DNA from: G963676655 sp963678305
Lineage (GTDB): Bacteria > Verrucomicrobiota > Lentisphaeria > Victivallales > Victivallaceae
Direction of reading: 5' to 3'
Assembly (NCBI GenBank): GCA_963678305.2
Contig: CAXXVV010000003.1
Coordinates: forward strand, 124,001-188,000
Length of the DNA stretch: 64,000 nt
In this document: in pieces, positions 44,301-52,412 of the stretch
Layout of the letters: every line of letters begins with the position of its first letter
Position numbering within the stretch: position 1 is the first letter of the stretch
Program-made: the position numbers and the translations under genes
Notes under the pieces: model-generated
Told to the model about the DNA's origin: nothing
Seen by the model: only the letters and a program-made list of their open reading frames with translations
The model's database searches: none

Positions 44301-45477
44301 CAAATCCGGCGATTTGCAGCAAGCCCTGCCTGAAACAGACAAACAAGCCTTCTTTACCCGCCTTGCAAACAGTAAAAAAGCGCTTGCCGCCAAACACTAC
44401 TGGCGGGCAAGGATCGAGCTGATGTACCCGGAAATGGTTAAGGTTTTCGAGAATACCGGCAAGTTTCCGAGCGGCCAGTATCATCGTAATATGGGCAGCA
44501 GACTCGACCTCTCCAAAACCGGTCCCGACCAGCTTCCGGCCGGGGAAGTATATGATCCGGAAGCCTTGTTGAAAGCGGCTGCGGGCAAGGTCAAACTGAC
44601 GGCATCAGAATCATTCAATCCGCTCTGGAGCGGGGATAAGGTTGCGCAAATTACCGGCAGCGAAGCCGGATTCAAGCTGAAGCTCGCTTGCGACGGCCTT
44701 TTCAAGATCAATATCGGACTGGTCGCCCCCAAAGGCAAAACCGGCAAAGTGGTTTGTCTGGTAAACGGCCGGAAAGCGGGGGAGGAAACGGTAACTAGCA
44801 TACCGGGAAGCCTGTTTATCCCGGCTCAACTGTTCAAACGGGGCGAAATCAATATTGTCCTGAAAGGAATTGACGGCCTGGGCGTATACGGAATTATTCT
44901 CGAACCGGTCTATATTCCGTTGACCAACCTGAAATGGAGTACGATCGGACCGTTCAGAACCTATTTTAAAAACGTCAATACGACCGTTGACAATGTCAAG
45001 AAGGCAATGGATGAAAAAGCCGCGGTCCTGCCATTCAATATCAATGGCAAATACAGCGGTGAGAACGGCTCCGTACAATGGCAAAAGCCGGACAAACCGT
45101 TTTTCGTAGACAGCGAAGACGTTGATTTCGGCATCCGCAACGGTAGCCTGAAAGGATCGGTTTGTTATGCCGCCGCCGACATTTACAGTCCGGAACCCTG
45201 CCGGGCCAAACTGATGCTTGCCACCGACTGGTGGGCCAATGCCTTTATCAACGGCAAAAAGATCATCAGCCAACGCGGACGGTCAGGCGTCGCCAAAGAC
45301 GGCGCGGAATTCAATTCCCACGATTACACCACGGCGGTTATCGACCTGAAAAAAGGTCATAATATCCTGATCGTCAAAAATCACGGCGGTTCCGCCGCCA
45401 ACTGGATGAAAGTAATCCTGACCAGCACCGTCAAATTGAAAATATCCGCACCGGGTAATGACGGCAAGGCAAAGTAA
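41365..45477 (+). CDS. Large secreted NWGYGD-motif protein with C-terminal extension, putative TIM-barrel glycoside hydrolase
   Basis: 1370 residues from ATG 41365 (signal peptide IIPVLLLLSTLSAAAA). Residues 1-1040 are colinear with the preceding gene and identical over long stretches (for example GPPSRPDGRQLINWFEEMYR, YNPLHPTTQKYYLSLIKEL, NWGYGDWMIGEFEKDTGIKV, EQDTS-FIEGGAQYMFLQDD), so the pair arose by tandem duplication. The extra 330 residues hold two beta-rich modules. The last one (WSTIGPFRTYF, FINGKKIISQRGR, VIDLKKGHNILIVKNHGG) resembles a glycosidase-associated beta-sandwich such as a GH2-type sugar-binding module. Probably secreted and acting on the same glycan as its twin, with added binding capacity. 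Last gene of the plus-strand LacI arm. Confidence 0.62.
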   Translation: MNIYRRIIPVLLLLSTLSAAAAPFKLTRAVKSFDRSDTSNPIDKKSRKPITRNVGWLEYDVTVPESGWYTYSIDLRNSWLRYEFFVDGTQVTSWAIRSETRKGKKIIPLVNIFLSKGKHVLRLQRMGFPGAFPTRWALTASSTPETSIQGRLISHDVIRAGDNLILQLSGGGSEETRYTVMTRKAGQNDWVKVASVDFPATSFPIVKQVSIPCHEEGTFSIRLFHNDKKLPPSVMQMDSFAVVDTRESVAEARALKTRLVHTIDCVNQKLDGTPLVKGVNFWEAKGPSRVRKTTAGTYRESAPSKVLQNAPDIKQKKWGVISGIGYGFTLNELQKPYLLEVTFPDDDRRTVTVGLVADSARSTSAHGYHHSNSHGGYETGDWYPLTMKMKTLRMFFYPCERDLRVQLMSFGSGLRAAVSKIKIYQVIDGFPAGPPSRPDGRQLINWFEEMYRWRKYFKSSLLNDNGYEKEYVGLSRWLRFARYHGYTAVNPTELIYGGLSYRSKLYNFFYDNHYNAPRINALMCEKYGLKYIPQFHVRHPHSWFETRVMTKMTNHPDNAIYHRTGQKGAGGSYHPRYNPLHPTTQKYYLSLIKELCDQVGDSPSFAGFSFRLSTWYNNSWHAFPSLNWGYGDWMIGEFEKDTGIKVPGTGDSRFQTRFDFLAKNPANREKWLAWRAKRMTELFVKIRDLIRQYQPAANVYLDGGVDKKSYTLDRNLSFASNEKEGLREVGIDLDLLRGTAGVIYVPGHGFSRAKSYSRYTDQTYLRSLFNRDHIALGSNSARAFKISNLYFEAHGAAPVRELGLTKSKKYSHFSSAQAVGRNTLEKLALPLAEQDTSFFIEGGAQYMFLQDDWCREWLAAYKQLPALPFRRSETMSDPVALWSRTCADGFYFYLVNREAYPVKCEIDLKGCKTLTYLASQQTKKMANGKLLLTLPPFDLQSFRADIGTVITGTKVEIPKNKLELLKSQINFCDKLAERIKSGDLQQALPETDKQAFFTRLANSKKALAAKHYWRARIELMYPEMVKVFENTGKFPSGQYHRNMGSRLDLSKTGPDQLPAGEVYDPEALLKAAAGKVKLTASESFNPLWSGDKVAQITGSEAGFKLKLACDGLFKINIGLVAPKGKTGKVVCLVNGRKAGEETVTSIPGSLFIPAQLFKRGEINIVLKGIDGLGVYGIILEPVYIPLTNLKWSTIGPFRTYFKNVNTTVDNVKKAMDEKAAVLPFNINGKYSGENGSVQWQKPDKPFFVDSEDVDFGIRNGSLKGSVCYAAADIYSPEPCRAKLMLATDWWANAFINGKKIISQRGRSGVAKDGAEFNSHDYTTAVIDLKKGHNILIVKNHGGSAANWMKVILTSTVKLKISAPGNDGKAK

Positions 45478-45492
45478 CCGGTCCTGCCGGTT
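45476..45492. terminator. Possible weak bidirectional terminator hairpin
   Basis: AACCGG (45476-45481) and CCGGTT (45487-45492) form a 6-bp stem with a 5-base loop exactly between the convergent genes ending at 45477 and 45495. There is no long T-run on either side, so it is weak by Rho-independent criteria. Confidence 0.3.
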
Positions 45493-45494
45493 TA

Positions 45495-46469
45495 TCAGTC
45501 AGCAAAACGAACGGTGACCGGCTCTCCCGCCGGTCTTTCCGGACAGATCATAAATACGGTTTGGAGACGGTTCAGAATATCCGGCGGCAAAGGACCTTTA
45601 TTCGCCGCTTCAACATTGCTTTCAAGTTCCGCGATATTTCTGATTCCGGTCAACACCGTACTTACCTCCGGGTTGGACAAAAGGAAACGGATTGCCAGCT
45701 CCGGTAAAGCAATCTTTAAATCATGCACCAATTCATAAAGCGCGATTAACTGTTTTCGACGTTCAGGGTGCAGTTGCGCAACCGGATTTTCGATTACGTC
45801 TTTCCGGTAAATTTTCGCCAGCATTCCCTGATGGAGCGGGGAACCACATACCAGTCCCATATTATGTTTTCGGGCGGTTGGAATAATTCCCTTTTCGGCA
45901 TCGCGCCACAATAAATCATAATTGAACGCGCTCAGAATAACATCGAATTTTCCGGTATCCATGATTAAAGGCATCTCATCAGGGGTTGTCCCGCCAAGTC
46001 CGATAAAATCGGTAATTCCTTTATCCCGGGCCCGGGCCAGGACATCCATAACCGGGCCGGTGTATAGCATTGTATCGTCCCACCAATCCATATAATTGGG
46101 ATCGGGCCAGCGGTCCGGTTCATGAATCATCAGGATATCGACCGAATCGCGCCGCAGATTTTTCATACTCTGCGATAAAGCGTTTTGCAGGAACTCAAAA
46201 TTTTTCGGCTTGAACGGCTCCGGATTATAGCCGATTTTAGTGCTTATGATAAAATCTTCATCCATCCGGGACAACGCTTCTCCAAGCACGACTTCACTAT
46301 CCCGGTATCTCGGTGCGGTATCAATGTAGTTAATGCCCAGCTTATGCGCATGTCTGATCACCTCGATCGCCACCTTGCGTTCAGCTCCGAACGAACTGAT
46401 GAACAAGCCTCCAAGAGATAATTCCGACACCTGCAGTCCGGTCCGGCCCAATAAACGTTTTTTCAGCAT
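45495..46469 (-). CDS. Aldo/keto reductase
   Basis: 324 residues from ATG 46469, with AGGAG nine bases upstream; a GTG 15 bases earlier overlaps the previous gene's stop and is less likely. The AKR barrel and tetrad are seen: Asp and Tyr in INYIDTAPRYRDSEVVLGEAL, Lys in ISTKIGYNPEP, His in ILMIHEPDRW. The N-terminus LGRTGLQVSELSLGGL is typical. It oxidises or reduces a sugar or sugar-like alcohol with NAD(P)H. It is the last gene of the nine-gene minus-strand operon, starting 11 bases after the stop of the large GH20-like gene. With the epimerase-like and deacetylase-like genes it suggests stepwise cytoplasmic processing of an unusual sugar. Confidence 0.88.
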   Translation of the reverse strand: MLKKRLLGRTGLQVSELSLGGLFISSFGAERKVAIEVIRHAHKLGINYIDTAPRYRDSEVVLGEALSRMDEDFIISTKIGYNPEPFKPKNFEFLQNALSQSMKNLRRDSVDILMIHEPDRWPDPNYMDWWDDTMLYTGPVMDVLARARDKGITDFIGLGGTTPDEMPLIMDTGKFDVILSAFNYDLLWRDAEKGIIPTARKHNMGLVCGSPLHQGMLAKIYRKDVIENPVAQLHPERRKQLIALYELVHDLKIALPELAIRFLLSNPEVSTVLTGIRNIAELESNVEAANKGPLPPDILNRLQTVFMICPERPAGEPVTVRFAD

Positions 46470-46480
46470 TTCTGCTCCTG

Positions 46481-49390
46481 TCACTTTTCTTCCAGAAACA
46501 ACCAGCCGAAGTCAGCCGGATTATCATTCTGCTGGAGGATACGATGGATCATCGGATGATAGCCGCACCAGGTCTGCGCACAATAGCCGCCGGACTCACG
46601 ATCCGGAATAATTCTTTTGACATTCAGCCTGAGCGGCCTGGACGGCGGATTGCTGAATCCGAAGACATCCCACGGAAGACAAAATAGTATGCTCCATTGG
46701 TTCTCCGATATTTCCACTTCCACCGCCCACTGGTAATCTTTCGATTTCTCCTGCTTGACATAGAGCGTCTCCCCGCTGGTGTTCGCGACAAATTTCTGCG
46801 GGGTCCAGAGCCGCTGTTTTTCAATGACCAGTTCAATACAATCGGCCATCTGGTAGTCGGGCAGTTCCCATTGCCGGTGGAGAGAATTGATATCAGGTTC
46901 GACGCATTGTACTTTAACAAACAACGCTTTGGCCGTATAACAGCTTTTCCATTGAGCGGACCGGTTTGCCGTCAATCCGGTATTCGCGGTTCTGTCAAAG
47001 TATGGCTTTTTACATATTTTCGGCGTAATTCCGGACCATATTTCATCATTAATCGCAGGAGTATGCGACAAGCGCTTACTGTAAGAGAAATTTTCGCCGG
47101 GGCTTTTACCGGTGTACTCAGGGAACAGTTCTTCCCCGACAGATATTTTAGCCTCAACAACCGGAAACTCCTCGGCCATGATTTGTTCCAGCTGCCGCAA
47201 ACGCCATTTAATTTTCGCCGGATAATAAACATGGCATTCCGAGTCGGCCTGAAATCCAAGCCGGCTGTCGTTCTCGGACAATTCCAGAAGCCTTTTAGTA
47301 TTGTGAATTTCCTCGTTGACGATTTCCCGGAGTTTATTGAACAGTTTCTGTTTTTTAGTAAAAGACGGGCACCAGGCCATTTCTTCACGCAGATAATAAA
47401 AGGTCAGAATATTGTATGCCGAACGGATCTGGATACCGATGGCGTTAGCGACCCCGATATCTTTCTGCCGGTCCGCATCATTCAGGAAATCGCCGGAAAT
47501 ATCATCTATCAGCTTCAGCCCCTGATTCCAATACACGGTCATTTTTCCGCACAATGTGATAGCCTCCTCCAGGGTGAATTCATCCATCAGGCATTCCCCG
47601 ATGCGGTCACCGCATGGCGGACGGTTCGCCCGGAACGGCGGATACAATTCTTTATCCTGAGGAAACAGGAACAGCGGCCAGACAATCCCGGCATTCATCG
47701 GCGAATAATAAGAGAAAACCCTGGCATAAGGATAATTCTCATAGGCTTTCTGGAATAACTTCCAGGCCGACGCCATAACTTTCGCATGTCTACCCCAATC
47801 GATAGCCGCCAGTTTTAACAAAAATTCATCCTCATTAACCGGAAAAGGTTCACAGGAAAGAATTCCCGCTGCCTGGGTCATCACGGACGGACAGCTGCCG
47901 ATAAGCCAGTTCTGCATCACCGTACCCACCTTCAACTCGCGCATCGCCCGGTATTTCTTGTACAAGATACCGGGAACCGGAACAAATGGTACTGTTGCCA
48001 GTTCGTAGGAACATGAGGTCTGGATTTTCGCCCCGAATCTGGTATTGTTCCTGATCGCGGCGTTGGCACAGTCTTTAAATAATTGACTGGGGCCGGGATA
48101 GGCCAGCCAGTAATCATCCAGAATCCGCTCCCGGTTTAGCTGTCTGACCCGTCCCCGCGATTCAAAATTATGGATCAGGATCACGTCTTGTGGAATATCC
48201 TTGACCGCTTCCACCGTATTTTGTTCTCCCCAGGACAGATATTGACTGTAAGGCCAGGCGATAAGCTCTGCTTCCGGGTTTGCCCGCAGCATGGCCTTTC
48301 TCATAATCGCCAGAGCTTCGCCGACCACTTCCGATGGCTTACGTTTACCGCAGCGCGGACAAAAATTCTTGTAACCGTCAATTATATAACCGCTGCAGCA
48401 ATTTGTCGGACGCTCACCGACACACAGGTTTATCAGCCCCCCCAGACCCCGGACTTGAGAAAACAGGTAATAGGTTGATTCGTCAAGATAGGCCTGTCCG
48501 GCTTCGGTACTGGTACAGAAGTAATAAGCACTGCCGGCATGATTGCCTTTCAATTCAGGGTGAGCATGAATTATTTCTATAGGAATTCGCTCCCCGAAGC
48601 CGCTCGGTTCCATACAGAAAATATAGATTTTGATACCGTATCGGCCGCATTTTTCAACAATCTCGCGCAATCTTTTCAACCTGATATCCGAATCCTCTCC
48701 ATACTCGGGAATTATTTCACTTGTGCAAAGCTCATTGAAGTAACCGACCAGCCAGATGCCGTTGACGCCGTCACGCGCCAGACGGCTCAAGTAGGCCTCG
48801 GGAAAATAATCAAACCCGTCAACCAGTTCGTCGCGGTATTCCGGATCATTTGCCAGAATAGCTTTATAGTCAGGCTTGGTCATCAGTTCCACTTTGGATA
48901 ACGGTGGCCGTTTTTTAGGCCCGAAATAGCAGCGGGATATCCGTATTTTCACAAAAGGTTCCCGGCGGAAAGTCTTAACCGGCAAAAATGTCCCCTCGGA
49001 GCTTACCAGTTCATTCATTAAAAAATAGATTGCCCGGCGGACCGCTTCAATATCGGCGACTTTAATGATACTGTCCGTCCGCCGAATATCGAGAACAAAT
49101 GTTTCCCGCGGCAAATCCGGAGCCAGGATAAAATTTACCTGATGTCCGGCATCGGCTGGCAACTGTATATCGGCAAGAAATCGGGAAAAGTCATTATATG
49201 CCGTATCCAGCAATCCGCCGGTATCTTCGGCGAATCTCGCCAATCGAATGCCCCCGGCAAGGTCAACCTGATCAACCGGACATTTCATTTCCTTGCCTTG
49301 CCTGATAGTCCGGGGATATTTTTTGAATTGATCAATAAATGCCCAGTCAGACATACGCGGAGGATCTGGTACTACTGTTAAATTGTTCAT
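46481..49390 (-). CDS. Large cytoplasmic GH20/DUF4838-like protein with C-terminal CBM9-like domain
   Basis: 969 residues and no signal peptide. The N-terminal about 150 residues resemble the domain ahead of GH20/DUF4838 barrels (DIEAVRRAIYFLMNELVSSEGTFLPV). A TIM-barrel-like part follows: YLSRLARDGVNGIWLVGYFNELC, YGIKIYIFCMEPSGFGERIP, LINLCVGERPTNCCSGY, and a paired-cysteine segment CPRCGKRKPSEVVGEAL reminiscent of the CTCEKC site of the 12510 protein. The C-terminal about 180 residues (KSCYTAKALFVKVQC, DCIELVIEKQ, WSILFCLPWDVFGF, LNVKRIIPD) look like a CBM9-type sugar-binding sandwich. Starts eight bases behind the mutarotase-like gene. Probably acts on an oligosaccharide in the cytoplasm; family placement is tentative. 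Confidence 0.55.
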   Translation of the reverse strand: MNNLTVVPDPPRMSDWAFIDQFKKYPRTIRQGKEMKCPVDQVDLAGGIRLARFAEDTGGLLDTAYNDFSRFLADIQLPADAGHQVNFILAPDLPRETFVLDIRRTDSIIKVADIEAVRRAIYFLMNELVSSEGTFLPVKTFRREPFVKIRISRCYFGPKKRPPLSKVELMTKPDYKAILANDPEYRDELVDGFDYFPEAYLSRLARDGVNGIWLVGYFNELCTSEIIPEYGEDSDIRLKRLREIVEKCGRYGIKIYIFCMEPSGFGERIPIEIIHAHPELKGNHAGSAYYFCTSTEAGQAYLDESTYYLFSQVRGLGGLINLCVGERPTNCCSGYIIDGYKNFCPRCGKRKPSEVVGEALAIMRKAMLRANPEAELIAWPYSQYLSWGEQNTVEAVKDIPQDVILIHNFESRGRVRQLNRERILDDYWLAYPGPSQLFKDCANAAIRNNTRFGAKIQTSCSYELATVPFVPVPGILYKKYRAMRELKVGTVMQNWLIGSCPSVMTQAAGILSCEPFPVNEDEFLLKLAAIDWGRHAKVMASAWKLFQKAYENYPYARVFSYYSPMNAGIVWPLFLFPQDKELYPPFRANRPPCGDRIGECLMDEFTLEEAITLCGKMTVYWNQGLKLIDDISGDFLNDADRQKDIGVANAIGIQIRSAYNILTFYYLREEMAWCPSFTKKQKLFNKLREIVNEEIHNTKRLLELSENDSRLGFQADSECHVYYPAKIKWRLRQLEQIMAEEFPVVEAKISVGEELFPEYTGKSPGENFSYSKRLSHTPAINDEIWSGITPKICKKPYFDRTANTGLTANRSAQWKSCYTAKALFVKVQCVEPDINSLHRQWELPDYQMADCIELVIEKQRLWTPQKFVANTSGETLYVKQEKSKDYQWAVEVEISENQWSILFCLPWDVFGFSNPPSRPLRLNVKRIIPDRESGGYCAQTWCGYHPMIHRILQQNDNPADFGWLFLEEK

Positions 49391-49398
49391 TTTAAAAA

Positions 49399-50343
49399 TT
49401 AATTTTCCATGTTGTATTCGGTTGTAACCTCAACACTCATTTCCGCACCGGGCTTGAATGATGCGGGGCAGCCGCCTGCCGCTTCAATCTCCATGAATCC
49501 GTTAGTATCGCTGTAAACACTGTATCTCACTGCTTTATCCGACGGTTTTACTTCGGGCGGGGCGTCCACAATGTCAATGTAACTCTGACCTGTCGGCAAT
49601 GGCTGTGCGCTCCTCGTCACCGTCAATTTTTTATCCGGGATGACCAGCTTGATCCACGGGACATTCGCACTGAGCCCGATCTGATAACGCAGGGTCGCGT
49701 CCGTGACCGCGTGATACAATCCGTTCTCAATATAACGATGGCTGTCACTGGGGTCATACATGTCCCAGACATCGGCGGCGGCAACCTCCGGAAAGACTAC
49801 TTCACTGCCGGGTCCGCAGTCAAACTGACAGAGCGTCCAGGGCGCAATCAGGCATTCCTGCCGTGGCAAAATCTCCGCTCCGATATATTGGATTGTTTCC
49901 ACAACATTAACCGTGATTTTACCGGGAGCGGGAGTAACTGACACCGCCCGCCTGAAGATGGTTGCAATGCCGCGTCCCGAAGCATTAATCAAATCAACTT
50001 CGGCCTCTATCACCACCTTGTTTTCTTCCTCATCCACAACTTTGTATTTAGCACCAGTCAGACCCGGCGGCACCCGCCAGCTTCCGGTCGCATATTCATA
50101 GCCCATGCAAGTGCCTTCCGGCGCCGGCCAGAGTCCGTCTCCGCCGGGATTGAGATATCCATGGCGATCAGTGATTCCCGTGATCGCATCGGGATTGACC
50201 CGGTTGACTACTTCTCCATTGAGAACCGTGAAAAGCCGTCCCTCAAGGTCCAGGCCGACAATTACTCCAGCCTCGACCGTCCCTGTTAAATGGCAACGTT
50301 TGCAGCCTTTATTGAAAAGGGATATCAGTTCATTTCCAGTCAT
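49399..50343 (-). CDS. Galactose-mutarotase-like / aldose-epimerase-fold protein, unassigned
   Basis: 314 residues from ATG 50343, which overlaps the end of the deacetylase gene by 14 bases; GGGGA stands just upstream inside that gene. No signal peptide. The chain is nearly all beta strands, with GYLNPGGDGLWPAPEGTCMGYEYATGSWRVPPGL near residue 65-100, the sort of Trp/Pro/Glu-rich loop seen in the mutarotase superfamily, and SGRGIATIFRRAVSVTP. It may interconvert anomers or epimerise an acidic sugar produced by the operon, or be a binding protein. No catalytic His pair could be identified with confidence. The tight overlap says it is made together with the deacetylase and M24 proteins. Confidence 0.5.
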   Translation of the reverse strand: MTGNELISLFNKGCKRCHLTGTVEAGVIVGLDLEGRLFTVLNGEVVNRVNPDAITGITDRHGYLNPGGDGLWPAPEGTCMGYEYATGSWRVPPGLTGAKYKVVDEEENKVVIEAEVDLINASGRGIATIFRRAVSVTPAPGKITVNVVETIQYIGAEILPRQECLIAPWTLCQFDCGPGSEVVFPEVAAADVWDMYDPSDSHRYIENGLYHAVTDATLRYQIGLSANVPWIKLVIPDKKLTVTRSAQPLPTGQSYIDIVDAPPEVKPSDKAVRYSVYSDTNGFMEIEAAGGCPASFKPGAEMSVEVTTEYNMEN

Positions 50344-51220
50344 CTGCAATTTCCCCGGCGGTTTTGAAGACTCCGCCTTTTTGCTTGAGTTCGATTAATA
50401 ATTTATTGAATTCCCGGCACGCGACCTCGCCGCAATTTTTAGTGATGAACGGCAGCGGGGTCACACTGGCCTCGCCGTAGTCGATCGAGCCCTGCGGCAT
50501 GGGATGAAATTCCCACGGATGAAAATAAAACGCCAGCACCGGACGCACCCCGCGCGCATTCACGTATTCGATAAAACTGTCCACCTTGCGCATCAGCGCG
50601 GACGCCGATTCGGTCCGGAACAGCGGCCATTGATCACGGTCACGCTGATAGGGATCATTGCTTTCCATGCTCAGGTCGCAGAAATTCGGAATCTCCACCA
50701 GCTTCAAATCACCCTCTTCGACCCAGTTGTCTTTAGAAGGATGATACGGATAGTAGAGCTGGCGGTAAAAATACAGCGGCAGCGTGGCGTCGGCCTTATA
50801 ACCGAGTTTTTCCAGCACATTGGTCACCTGGGTACTGCCCCAGAGCCGCGGACAGCGAAAGCTGACCGGCCTGACTCCGGAAACTTCCTCCACCAGCCGG
50901 GTCGCTTCACGAATCCGGCCTTCTACCTCGCACGGCAATACCGGCCAGTTGTTCGGCAGCGGAAAAAGCGGGTCGCCGAGCGTCTCATGGACCAGACTGT
51001 GACAACCGGTCTCATGTCCGGACTGCCGGACCGACTCGACCGTGTCAGGGTTGTGTTCGGCCGCGTGCCCGGTCCAGAAATAAGTCGCCCTGGCGTCATG
51101 ATCCGCCATGAGCTCCAACAGCCGGGGCGTGCCGTGACGCACCCCTTCGTAGTCGCTGGTAAAGGAACCGATATCGGTTTCCATATCGATTCCCAGTAAA
51201 ATATCAAATTGCGTTTTCAT
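50330..51220 (-). CDS. Polysaccharide deacetylase / NodB-fold protein (PuuE-allantoinase-like)
   Basis: 296 residues, cytoplasmic. The NodB barrel is recognisable: GIDMETDIGSF replaces the usual TxDDG first motif, ARATYFWTGHAAEHNPDTV and GHETGCHSLVHE give the second motif with the His-x3-His metal ligands, and PVSFRCPRLWGS is motif three. The end has VLAFYFHPWEFHP. This mix resembles the branch that contains allantoinase PuuE and peptidoglycan or sugar amide hydrolases. It removes an acetyl group or opens an amide; the substrate is unknown. Its ATG overlaps the TAA of the M24 gene by one base, so the two are translationally coupled. Confidence 0.8.
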   Translation of the reverse strand: MKTQFDILLGIDMETDIGSFTSDYEGVRHGTPRLLELMADHDARATYFWTGHAAEHNPDTVESVRQSGHETGCHSLVHETLGDPLFPLPNNWPVLPCEVEGRIREATRLVEEVSGVRPVSFRCPRLWGSTQVTNVLEKLGYKADATLPLYFYRQLYYPYHPSKDNWVEEGDLKLVEIPNFCDLSMESNDPYQRDRDQWPLFRTESASALMRKVDSFIEYVNARGVRPVLAFYFHPWEFHPMPQGSIDYGEASVTPLPFITKNCGEVACREFNKLLIELKQKGGVFKTAGEIADDWK

Positions 51221-52389
51221 TATATTGTGGTGTGGATTTTATCCATTTTCGGGCTGAACGGGATCGCGCCGTTTTCGGTGATCTCATAACCGGTTTCGAT
51301 GCGGACGCCGTTGAATTCAGGATGCCCGAAGAAACTGATATCGACACAGACGGTCATACCGGGGACCAGCACATCGTCGCTGCCGGGACCGAAGAACGGG
51401 GATTCGGCTTCGTGCAGGCCGATAGTATGGACGAACGGGCAGACCAGATATTTGCTGAAACCGTGTTTTTCAAAATAAGCGCGGGCCGGAGCGTCGATTT
51501 CCCATCCGGTTTTGCCGACAACCAGCATCTCTTTGGTCAGGCAGAACGCTTCGCGCAGATATTTCATGCATTCCTGCTGTTTCACGGTGTACTCGCCCGA
51601 CACCGGAAGCGCGTCGCCCATAACCCCGGCGTAACCGTTGACTTTCGGAGCAAGCCCGATCATGACCAGTTCGCCGTTTGCGACTTTTTTGGAACTGGCG
51701 GTCGGCACCACCGCGTTGGAGCGCGCGCCGCTGCCGACGATCGCGCTGAAACCGAAACCGCTGGCGCCGCGGCTGCGGGCGGCATATTCGCCCGCGGCGG
51801 CTATCTGGATTTCCGAAGCACCGGCCATCGTGGCCGCTTTCATCGCGTCGTAACAATAATCGGCCAGACCGAAAGCCGACCGGATCTGTTCGATTTCCCA
51901 GGCTGATTTGACAAACCGCAGACTGACGTATTCCTCGGTGATATCGACCATTTCAACCCCGGTGAAACCTTCCTCGATGCCGCGGTAACAATCCGCCGGC
52001 ATCCGTCCGGCTCCGACCAGGCCGATGCGTTTGACCTGGCCGATCGTCGCGTTCAATTCGCTGAAGAGGCCGGGAAAATCAATGATCGTCGCGTTCGGAT
52101 ATTCTTCGTCCGGCACCATGAAAACCGGGAAATTGCGGGTTTCGGTGATCGTGCTGTCAAGTTTGGCGAACGGTTCGCTTTCAGGTCCGCCGAGCAGCAG
52201 CGGCGTGCCTTTTGCCGGAACCAGCACCGTGCCGCTTTCAAACTGCGGACACCAGCCGGTCAGATACCAGCCGTTGCCGATGTTGAATTCGTCGTAGTAG
52301 ACCAGCGCCAGGTCGAGATTTTTGGTTTCCAGCAACTGCCGGACTTGCGCGATGCGCTGATCGCACTCTGATTGAATTAAATATCCCAT
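51220..52389 (-). CDS. M24 family protein (Xaa-Pro peptidase / creatinase-like), probably metal-site deficient
   Basis: 389 residues, preceded by GAGGAAA. It has the two-domain plan of aminopeptidase P and creatinase: an N-terminal domain (YYDEFNIGNGWYLTGWCPQF, VLVPAKGTPLLLGG) and a C-terminal pita-bread domain (KSAWEIEQIRSAFGLADYCYDAM, GSGARSNAVVPTA, VHTIGLHEAESPFFGPG, VRIETGYEITENG). The expected first metal Asp pair is not clear: the segment reads MIGLAPKVNGYAGVMGDALP, and the usual Glu in the IEPG position is VCVDISFFG. This suggests a creatinase-like C-N hydrolase without metals rather than a peptidase. Placed with a deacetylase-like and an AKR gene, it may cleave an amide or guanidino-type bond. 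Inference only. Confidence 0.7.
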   Translation of the reverse strand: MGYLIQSECDQRIAQVRQLLETKNLDLALVYYDEFNIGNGWYLTGWCPQFESGTVLVPAKGTPLLLGGPESEPFAKLDSTITETRNFPVFMVPDEEYPNATIIDFPGLFSELNATIGQVKRIGLVGAGRMPADCYRGIEEGFTGVEMVDITEEYVSLRFVKSAWEIEQIRSAFGLADYCYDAMKAATMAGASEIQIAAAGEYAARSRGASGFGFSAIVGSGARSNAVVPTASSKKVANGELVMIGLAPKVNGYAGVMGDALPVSGEYTVKQQECMKYLREAFCLTKEMLVVGKTGWEIDAPARAYFEKHGFSKYLVCPFVHTIGLHEAESPFFGPGSDDVLVPGMTVCVDISFFGHPEFNGVRIETGYEITENGAIPFSPKMDKIHTTI

Positions 52390-52412
52390 GTTTTTGGTTT
52401 CCTCGTGAGTTG

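Noticed and set aside
46697..47758. 353-codon open frame antisense to the GH20-like gene
   Set aside because: It mirrors a clearly coding gene with recognisable domains; composition is that of a shadow frame. The same applies to long antisense frames at 17147-18097, 22080-22811 and 53700-54587.
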